Shown here: in pieces, positions 58,308-64,000 of the stretch | Position numbering within the stretch: position 1 is the stretch's first letter | Layout of the letters: the number at the start of each line of letters is the position of its first letter | From: Geobacter sp. SVR | GTDB taxonomy: Bacteria; Desulfobacterota; Desulfuromonadia; Geobacterales; Pseudopelobacteraceae | NCBI RefSeq assembly: GCF_016865365.1 | Contig: NZ_AP024469.1 | Coordinates: 3,874,501-3,938,500, forward strand | Reading direction: 5' to 3' | Length of the DNA stretch: 64,000 nt | Position numbers and translations under genes: made by a program | The notes under the pieces: model-generated | What the model was told of the DNA's origin: nothing | Database searches by the model: none | The model's input: the letters and a program-made list of their open reading frames with translations, nothing else

Positions 58308-58760
58308 ATGATCGCAACTGCACCCCAGGAAACAATCACACTCGACCAGGCGCTTGTGGCCCTGCGCGAGGATATGAACAACGCCACGAGACAATCCAAG
58401 TTTTACGATATCTTCCTCAACACGCCCTTCTGCGTGCCGACTCTCGATCCGCGGGAACTCGACAACCGGCCGGAACTCGCTGAAGGAGAGATCCTGCCGT
58501 TGATCGTGGAAAACGAGGGGAACGATTATCTGATGATTTTCGACAGCGAGGAGCGCCTGAAAAACTGGGCCGGAGAAGACGCACAATGGGTGCCGGTTCC
58601 GGGGCACGTGCTCGCTGCCACCACCATGCCGCCTCTGCACCTGGCAATGAACGTCGGCACCGAATACTCGAAACAGTTTCTTCCCGACGAAATCGCCTGG
58701 CTCAGGGAGGTGGTGGAGCGCTGCAACCAGGCGGAAACGGAGCAGGCACAGGCAAATTGA
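58308..58760 (+). CDS. SseB-family protein
   Basis: 150 aa. The SseB N-terminal domain pattern is present: FLNTPFCVPTLDPRELDNRPELAEGEILPLIVENEGNDYLMIFDSEERLKNWAG. Cytoplasmic; function of stand-alone SseB domains unknown. It follows the selenoprotein gene by 74 bases and may be cotranscribed. Confidence 0.85.
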   Translation: MIATAPQETITLDQALVALREDMNNATRQSKFYDIFLNTPFCVPTLDPRELDNRPELAEGEILPLIVENEGNDYLMIFDSEERLKNWAGEDAQWVPVPGHVLAATTMPPLHLAMNVGTEYSKQFLPDEIAWLREVVERCNQAETEQAQAN

Positions 58761-58787
58761 CTTTCCCATACCTGTGTGCGGGTAAAA

Positions 58788-58819
58788 CGCCAAAGGCGGC
58801 CGATTGGCCGCCTTTGGCG
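58788..58819 (+). terminator. Intrinsic terminator
   Basis: CGCCAAAGGCGGCC/GGCCGCCTTTGGCG with a GATT loop; the same core stem as at 9225 and 48644. Confidence 0.8.
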
Positions 58820-58871
58820 TTCATAAAGGTATTTTGTCGAGCATAGAGCAGTACACATACATATGAAGCAA

Positions 58872-58921
58872 GAAGGCGCCTTGACATGGAGAGGTCCCTT
58901 GTCAAGGCTGCCTCTTTTTTT
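58872..58921 (+). terminator. Second hairpin with T run
   Basis: GCCTTGACA/TGTCAAGGC stem followed by TGCCTCTTTTTTTTC; backs up the previous terminator and stands before the convergent TIGR03118 stop. Confidence 0.75.
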
Positions 58922-58953
58922 CACAATCCTTCTTGCGCTGGTTCTTTATATGT

Positions 58954-60099
58954 CTACTTGACGGTAAGAGTTCCGAACAGGCCATTGCTTTCGTCATTGG
59001 GGCCCGCTGCGAAGAACAGCGTGTTCGTCGGCCCGGCAGTTCCGCCGTTGCCGAACCCGATACCCCACAGGCCGTCGATGACGATGGGGGTATTGGCGGC
59101 ACTGTTGAGGAGCCCCTCGAACTGGCCGGATGTCGGATTGAAGGCGGCAATCTGGCCGCTGCCGAAGTTCCCCACAAGGATCGTATTGCTGAACTGGCCG
59201 AAATTACCCGGCGCCTGCGCTACGCCCCAGGGAGAGTTCAGCCACGAACCGGTACGCAGGCTCATGACGAAGGTGCCGTCGGGGTTGAAAACCTCTACAA
59301 AGCCGTGCCCCGGACCTGATACATCGTCGAGTAGAGTGGTGGTGTTCAACAGCGCATAGGTAACATACAGCTTGCCCCCTATGTTAGCGATGTTGAAGGG
59401 GGAATAACCAGCCGGATGCCCGGCGCTGGACGGGACGGTAAAAGGTGCTCCCGATAAGGTGACCGGTGCAAAGTTGGAGTCGAAGACATCCACCCTTTGG
59501 GCGCGGAAGTTGGCGGCGTACAGGAGATTGGAGGTTCCGTTAGCGGCAAGCGCAGCGCCCTTGTAAACGGCACCGGTTCCTGCCGCAACGCCATGATTGT
59601 CCACCATGAGTGTGGCTGACGTGCCCGAATGCCAGGCGGAGATGGTGCCGTCCTCGGTCACGAAGATGAAGCGTGCAGACGTCGCCGGCACACCCGTCGT
59701 CACGTTGAAGCTGCCCGAAAAGTTGTTGAATACTATGCCGGTCGGGGTGGATGTCGTCCCCGGAGCGCTTGCGGGCGGCGGAATGGTGACTACGATCGGT
59801 GCGCCGATGGGGAAGGGTTGCCCCAGGTTGTTGTAGACCTTCGACACCCCGCTGCCGTTGGCGTTAACCCACCAAGGACCTGTTGGCGAATGGGCGATTC
59901 CCCAGGCGTTGATGAGTTGGGGATCTCTGGTCCCAACGCCCGAGATGTTCGAGAAGCCAGCCGAAATGTTCGAGAATACAAGATTGGTCTGCTGGTAGTT
60001 TGAGGTGGAATTGTTGTGATTATTATCACCGCAACCGGGGGCGAGTGATAGGCCGAATATGGCCATGGCGGCAATGAACGGTAAGAGCTTTCCCGACAT
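58954..60099 (-). CDS. TIGR03118-family lipoprotein (beta-propeller)
   Basis: 381 aa. Lipoprotein signal (FIAAMAIFGLSLAPGC) followed by a low-complexity Asn/Ser segment. Repeated motifs GVGTRDPQLINAWGIA, WWVNANGSGVSKVYNN, LLYAANFRAQRVDVFDS, FVEVFNPDGTFVMSLRTGSWLNSPWGVA and GSGQIAAFNPTSGQFEGLL are the TIGR03118 propeller pattern. Secreted to the periplasmic or outer surface; function unknown. Confidence 0.88.
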   Translation of the reverse strand: MSGKLLPFIAAMAIFGLSLAPGCGDNNHNNSTSNYQQTNLVFSNISAGFSNISGVGTRDPQLINAWGIAHSPTGPWWVNANGSGVSKVYNNLGQPFPIGAPIVVTIPPPASAPGTTSTPTGIVFNNFSGSFNVTTGVPATSARFIFVTEDGTISAWHSGTSATLMVDNHGVAAGTGAVYKGAALAANGTSNLLYAANFRAQRVDVFDSNFAPVTLSGAPFTVPSSAGHPAGYSPFNIANIGGKLYVTYALLNTTTLLDDVSGPGHGFVEVFNPDGTFVMSLRTGSWLNSPWGVAQAPGNFGQFSNTILVGNFGSGQIAAFNPTSGQFEGLLNSAANTPIVIDGLWGIGFGNGGTAGPTNTLFFAAGPNDESNGLFGTLTVK

Positions 60100-60331
60100 G
60101 TGGTACCTCCTTTTTCTTAAAAGGGGCTCATTTTATCCGTTTCTTTCACAATTCCGAATCTCTCACCCCCTTTCCTTGCAGACGTGTTTCCTCTGTACTT
60201 CCAGAACGCTTAGCGGTCGCCATACGAGCAAGTATTGCAAGAAAGACGGGGATGTCAAACTCGCGTTGCCAGTCACCCCACCCCTTCGTCCGGGTGCGCG
60301 GCTACCTGTTATTTTTGTATTCATCAGCAAT

Positions 60332-60850
60332 CTACCGGGGCTTGCGGGGACCCGGCGCAGAATGCCGCCCCAGCGCGGCATCCAGTTCGTCGATCCACCC
60401 TGCCCTGGCGTCCGGAAAGGCATCTGCGTAGGGTACGTAGGGCTTGATATCCAGAACAGGGGTGCCGTCCAGGAGATCGACACCACGCAGGTGGAGCGTC
60501 CTGCCTTCGATCTTTACCAATTCCACTGCCGACAGTCCGATCGAATTGGGACGGTGGGGGGAACGGGTGGCCAAGACGCCCCGCTTGGGTCCGCCACGGG
60601 GGGGCTTGACGCTGCTCCTCCATCCTTCGCTCAGGTGAAAGGCGAAGATCAGCCAGACCCGTTCGAAGCCGTTCAGATCCTGGATAACCCGCTCGTCCAG
60701 CCACTCCTGCAGCTCCAGCGTGGCTGTGGCGAAAGCGCCGCTTTCCGTTCCTGCCACCACGGTGCTCTGGTGAGGCGCATCAATGCGGCGTGAATAGGGG
60801 GAAGCCAGGATGCCGATGGGGCGATAGTTGAAAAGGGTATTGTGGGTCAT
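60332..60850 (-). CDS. trmO: tRNA m6t6A37 methyltransferase TrmO
   Basis: 172 aa. PIGILASPYSRRIDAPHQ near the N-terminus, LNGFERVWLIFAFHLSEGW, VLATRSPHRPNSIGLSAVELVKIEG and the LHLRGVDLLDGTPVLDIKPYVPYADAFPDARAGW block are TsaA/TrmO hallmarks. It transfers a methyl group to N6 of t6A37 in tRNA-Thr. It lacks the C-terminal extension found in some homologs. Confidence 0.92.
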   Translation of the reverse strand: MTHNTLFNYRPIGILASPYSRRIDAPHQSTVVAGTESGAFATATLELQEWLDERVIQDLNGFERVWLIFAFHLSEGWRSSVKPPRGGPKRGVLATRSPHRPNSIGLSAVELVKIEGRTLHLRGVDLLDGTPVLDIKPYVPYADAFPDARAGWIDELDAALGRHSAPGPRKPR

Positions 60851-60940
60851 ATCAGGAAACTACCTTCATACTGGCCTGCCGGTCATTGTCGTCGAAAGAA
60901 ACCGGAGCGTGATTGTGTCGCAGAAAACCGGTGATCCCCT

Positions 60941-62545
60941 TCACGGTTCATCTGCCCAGCAGATCTTGCCGGAACCGGCCTGCTTGGCACGGTACATGGC
61001 CTGATCGGCCGCCACCAACAGTTTGTTCGGCTGGCTGTCTCCGGCACCCATGGCAATGCCGATGGAAACGCCCATTATGTACGCCTCCCCCTCCAGCTCG
61101 AAGGGAGCCTCAAACACTGCTATGCATTTCCGCGCCACCAATTCTGCTGTTTTCTTCACCTCACCCTGCTGGTCGGTCAGCAGAATGACAAACTCGTCTC
61201 CTCCCGAACGCGCCAGTGTGTCATTGCGGCGTACAACCTCCCGGAGACGGGCCGCCACCTGCCGCAGGGCTTCATCCCCGACATCGTGCCCGTGATTGTC
61301 GTTGATCAGCTTGAATCCGTCCAGGTCCAGAAAAAGAACCGTAAGCGCGGTTCCATTGCGGCGGGATCGCGCCAAGGCCTCGGTGAGACGGTCTGCCAGC
61401 AGGTTCCGGTTGGGCAGGCCGGTCAGGTTGTCGTGGTGGGCGAGGTGTTCCATCTCGGCCCGACTCTCCAGCAGCTTTGTCAGGACGCGGTTGAACGCTG
61501 CGGTCAGGTTGCCGACCTCGTCCCTGCGCTCCACCGGCAGAGGCTCCAGGGGAATTTCGCCGCTGATCATCCGGTCGGCGTGCTGGGCAGCTTTTCTCAG
61601 AGGACCGAGCAGGTAGCGCAAGCCCGCCACCAGCACGATGACAAAGACGACGGTCAGAATGGCCGTGTTGCCGGCCATGAAGCGCTGCAGCCGACTGATG
61701 GGTGCGAACACCTCTTCCGTAGGCAGCCGGGCGACCAGAAACCATCCGCTGCTCGGCACCGAAACGACTGCTGAGAGTTCTTCGATCCCTCCTGCATTGA
61801 CATCGATGCCGACACCGCGAAATCCCTCCATTGCCTGATCGTGCTGTCGATGGATGCCTTTCTGCGGTGTCGGCGTGAGAGCGATGTTCCGGTGCGAGGC
61901 ATCGACGAACAACTTATCCTGCGGCGAAACCAGGATCAGCCCCCCCTCCTTGCCGACGCGGGTCTTGTGCAGCGCTGCCAGGAAATCGGGGGCATTGAGC
62001 GCACTGGCCCCTGCCAGAACGCCACGCACCGTACCGCTGCTGTCGCGGATCGGCATGCCCATGGGGAGCAGTGGCACCTTCGAAAACCGCCCGACAACGG
62101 GGCGGCCGATGGCAAACTCGCCGGTTACGGCTTTGCGGAAATAATCACGATCGGCAAGGGAGCCGGCAGTGGCCACTGTAACCGGGTAGCCGGCAAGGGG
62201 AGTGCCGGCCGGATCCATGACGACCAGTCCCTGGGAAAAAAGGGGATGGAGCCGATACCGCTCGGCCAGCCACGACTGCATGCGGGCCGGATCGTTGAGA
62301 TATTCCAGGGGAAGGGTTGCCGCCATGCGCTTCAGCAATTCGCGGCGTTCGGTGATGTTCCGGTCAACGTCCTGCGCCACATAGGTGGCCAGCGTCAGCA
62401 ACTGCGACGAATTCATCCGGATGATGTCGTCGCGCAGGTACGTGCTCAGCAGCAGTGTCCAGCCGAGGGAGCCGGTGAACAGAATGAACAGGCCGAAAAC
62501 GATTATTCGGGTGGTGACGCTGTGAAATTCAGGCCGAAGCCGCAT
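60941..62545 (-). CDS. Diguanylate cyclase with Cache sensor (Cache-HAMP-GGDEF)
   Basis: 534 aa. N-terminal membrane helix (FGLFILFTGSLGWTLLLSTYL), large periplasmic dCache sensor to about 290, second helix (about 292-312), HAMP to about 365, GGDEF domain from about 375 with the active-site GGDEF near residues 447-451, RxxD upstream (RLREVVRRNDTLARSGGDE) and GMKTA-like C-terminus. It should make c-di-GMP, linked by the wider regulatory context of GEMM riboswitches. No EAL domain. Confidence 0.92.
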   Translation of the reverse strand: MRLRPEFHSVTTRIIVFGLFILFTGSLGWTLLLSTYLRDDIIRMNSSQLLTLATYVAQDVDRNITERRELLKRMAATLPLEYLNDPARMQSWLAERYRLHPLFSQGLVVMDPAGTPLAGYPVTVATAGSLADRDYFRKAVTGEFAIGRPVVGRFSKVPLLPMGMPIRDSSGTVRGVLAGASALNAPDFLAALHKTRVGKEGGLILVSPQDKLFVDASHRNIALTPTPQKGIHRQHDQAMEGFRGVGIDVNAGGIEELSAVVSVPSSGWFLVARLPTEEVFAPISRLQRFMAGNTAILTVVFVIVLVAGLRYLLGPLRKAAQHADRMISGEIPLEPLPVERRDEVGNLTAAFNRVLTKLLESRAEMEHLAHHDNLTGLPNRNLLADRLTEALARSRRNGTALTVLFLDLDGFKLINDNHGHDVGDEALRQVAARLREVVRRNDTLARSGGDEFVILLTDQQGEVKKTAELVARKCIAVFEAPFELEGEAYIMGVSIGIAMGAGDSQPNKLLVAADQAMYRAKQAGSGKICWADEP

Positions 62546-62675
62546 CTGATCGGAGTCTCATTTCTCGAGGTAGTGCAGACAAGTATGTCGGAGAGGCTCA
62601 CGCTGTTTCCATCAGTGCCTTGATGAAGAGCGTGAAGACGGGAAGCGGAGTGGCCGATCTATCCTTCTGACGGAA

Positions 62676-63578
62676 TTACTGTTGCGGAAGGCGGAGATGC
62701 ACGACCTGCCCTTTCCGGCCCAATTTTCCCAGCGGCGTACCCTGGAACGTGACGTTTATCCCGGCGGCATTCCCCACGTCGACCACAAAAAACTCCCGTG
62801 CGGTACGGTTCAGTTTCTGTCCAGCCTTCAGGGTGATCTGGTAAGGGGGCTTGCGGTCTTCGGTGATGCTCAGCCAGGTATCTTCCGTTGCCTCGACGAG
62901 CAGGGTAAGCGGGGCATTGCTGCCAGGGGCCGGCGGTGCCTCTTTTCGGATGTCTGTCGGCGGAGGGGCCTGGGTCGGCGGTGTCGGAGGGGTCGGTGAT
63001 GCCTGGGTTGACTGCGCCGGGGGAACAGGTGTCGGGGGGACACTGTTCACCGTCTGCGGGGGCTGTTCTTTCACGGCAGGCGCCGGTACGGGAGTGGCCT
63101 CCTTCTGAGCATCGACAGCGGCCTTGCGTTGGGCTGTCCCGGTGGGGTTCTGCTCATGCAGGAAGGCGTAGGCGATAATAGCGGCGGCAATAACCGCCGC
63201 AACAGGTATGGCGTAGACCAGAGACCGTCTGGAGGGTTTGTGGTCGGGAACGACCGGCACGGTGACCGGCTTGACCTCTTCCGGAACGGCCTGTTGCCGG
63301 TCCAGATAGCGCTGATAGCCGGCCTGGATGGGACCTGCATCGATGCCGATGGTTTCCGCATAGAGTGCTATGAACCGTTTTGCATAAAAAGGCGCCGGCA
63401 GAAGATCGAATTCGCCGTTCTCGATCGCCTGGAGAATGGCGGTGTTGATCCTCGTCTTGAGGAAGATGTCCTCGATCGTCAACCCCCGTGCTTCGCGGAG
63501 GGCTTTCAGATCGGATTGCCGTTCCCGGGTGGACCTGCTCTCTTCTTCGGTGACAGGTGTTTTGTTTTCTTCGCTCAT
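62676..63578 (-). CDS. RodZ-like protein (HTH-TM-DUF4115)
   Basis: 300 aa. HTH_25 domain (about 10-75; LKALREARGLTIEDIFLKTRINTAILQAIENGEFDLLPAPFYAKRFI), one membrane helix (about 119-139), a Pro/Thr/Gln-rich linker of about 85 residues and a C-terminal DUF4115 beta domain (LLVEATEDTWLSITEDRKPPYQITLKAGQKL). RodZ links MreB to the membrane. Upstream a 20-base unit is duplicated. Confidence 0.9.
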   Translation of the reverse strand: MSEENKTPVTEEESRSTRERQSDLKALREARGLTIEDIFLKTRINTAILQAIENGEFDLLPAPFYAKRFIALYAETIGIDAGPIQAGYQRYLDRQQAVPEEVKPVTVPVVPDHKPSRRSLVYAIPVAAVIAAAIIAYAFLHEQNPTGTAQRKAAVDAQKEATPVPAPAVKEQPPQTVNSVPPTPVPPAQSTQASPTPPTPPTQAPPPTDIRKEAPPAPGSNAPLTLLVEATEDTWLSITEDRKPPYQITLKAGQKLNRTAREFFVVDVGNAAGINVTFQGTPLGKLGRKGQVVHLRLPQQ

Positions 63579-63615
63579 GGTAGTTGACCTGAACTGCAGG
63601 TTGAGGATGGCTGCT

Positions 63616-63655
63616 CGAATACACAGCGATTCATTCGAATACACAGCGATTCATT
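63616..63655. repeat. Tandem duplication of 20 bases
   Basis: CGAATACACAGCGATTCATT occurs twice in direct succession (63616-63635 and 63636-63655), upstream of the RodZ-like gene. It probably arose by replication slippage and changes promoter spacing. Confidence 0.9.
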
Positions 63656-63737
63656 ATATATGCCGAAGCTCAATTATTCAATAACATAGCCAGGGTGGCT
63701 GTGCCGGACACGGGGGCCCCGGGTTTTCACCCTTGGT

Positions 63738-64000
63738 TCATCCTTCGAATGCCGTGACAAACAGCTCGTCGGCCACTTCGTCGATAACCTTTTGGGACTG
63801 CCCGACGGGGCCACTCTTGTTGACCCGTCCCATGACCACAATGTTCGAATCAGCCACCTGGATCAGGTAGAAGACGGCCGACACAACAGTTTTACCCTCC
63901 CGTGTTCCCATGTAGAGCAGATCTCCGGCAATCACATACTCCAGCCCCAGCTTGCTCGCGTGCTGCAGTACCTGTTTCGGCTTGAATGTTTTGTCCGACC
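63738..64000 (-). CDS. LpoB/CsgG-like protein, C-terminal fragment (partial)
   Basis: At least 86 codons; the gene runs off the end of the window. VLQHASKLGLEYVIAGDLLYMGTREGKTVVSAVFYLIQVADSNIVVMGRVNKSG resembles the FlgO/CsgG/LpoB-type beta-sheet domain of penicillin-binding-protein activators or outer-membrane lipoproteins. N-terminal signal cannot be seen. Low certainty on family. Confidence 0.5.
   Translation of the reverse strand, partial: SDKTFKPKQVLQHASKLGLEYVIAGDLLYMGTREGKTVVSAVFYLIQVADSNIVVMGRVNKSGPVGQSQKVIDEVADELFVTAFEG

Noticed and set aside
1-64000. CRISPR array, rRNA operon, tRNA genes, replication origin or phage structural genes
   Set aside because: No regular repeat-spacer pattern, no rRNA or tRNA signatures, no DnaA-box cluster, and no capsid, portal or integrase genes were seen (only the IS3 transposase).

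Overview
The window is GC-rich (roughly 60%) bacterial chromosome with no rRNA, tRNA, CRISPR array or prophage. It looks like a member of the Geobacterales (Geobacter/Pelobacter propionicus-like, Desulfuromonadia). The reasons are the cluster prmA-rsmE-zinc-ribbon-mutL-EAL/HDOD-miaA-hfq-DUF512 radical SAM, a Geobacter-type 3',3'-cGAMP (GEMM-Ib) riboswitch, many multidomain histidine kinases with Cache/PAS domains, a selenoprotein, a CopD/cytochrome membrane protein and DUF438/hemerythrin NO-defence proteins. This assignment is inference; no marker gene was compared by alignment.

Layout. 1-9.7 kb: end of an SDR gene, a DUF3793 gene behind a Fur-like box, a DUF3750 lipoprotein, an MBL hydrolase, an HTH/Zn-ribbon regulator, a hybrid kinase with a nitroreductase downstream, a thioesterase, a cold-shock protein, and a cGAMP riboswitch with overlapping terminator ahead of a small secreted His/Lys-rich protein. 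9.2-12.8 kb: DTW protein, polyferredoxin-type membrane protein, OmpR-type regulator, PEP-synthase/PPDK regulatory protein. 12.8-21.7 kb: housekeeping block prmA, rsmE, Zn-ribbon protein, mutL, EAL-HDOD, miaA, hfq, DUF512 radical SAM. 21.8-28.1 kb: nitrosative/iron-sulfur defence genes (ric/ytfE-like, DUF1858-DUF438-HHE-PAS), transglutaminase-like, FmdB, CopD-cytochrome fusion, cupin. 28.4-43.8 kb: MFS transporters, two marR-MFS operons, radical SAM, a divergent response regulator/phosphorelay kinase pair, SDRs, PpiC, a PQQ-type dehydrogenase and an MBL hydrolase. 44-49.9 kb: DoxX, DUF445, a MerR and an ArsR-type operon, flavoprotein/HxlR pair. 49.9-51.1 kb: an intact IS3-family element. 51.4-64 kb: TetR-PAS operon, a HAD gene broken by TGA, DUF1456, DUF6448, NmrA-like, a DsbA/FrnE-like selenoprotein, SseB, TIGR03118, TrmO, a diguanylate cyclase, a RodZ-like protein and an LpoB/CsgG-like fragment.

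Most notable. (1) A complete branched-chain amino-acid-type transcription attenuator (promoter, 16-codon Ile/Val-rich leader peptide, antiterminator and terminator) sits in front of an MBL-fold hydrolase, not an ilv/leu gene. (2) A DsbA/FrnE-like gene has TGA in place of the first active-site Cys codon and a SECIS-like hairpin just after it. (3) A cGAMP riboswitch controls a small exported protein. (4) Four copies of a 120-160 bp palindromic intergenic repeat occur, one of which supplies the start codon of miaA. (5) An ArsR-DUF2087-GIY-YIG fusion lies behind two matched operators. (6) A MerR regulator is preceded by a 60-codon gene that duplicates the regulator's own C-terminal effector region. 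The TetR gene and the attenuator leader peptide both appear to be translated from leaderless mRNAs.
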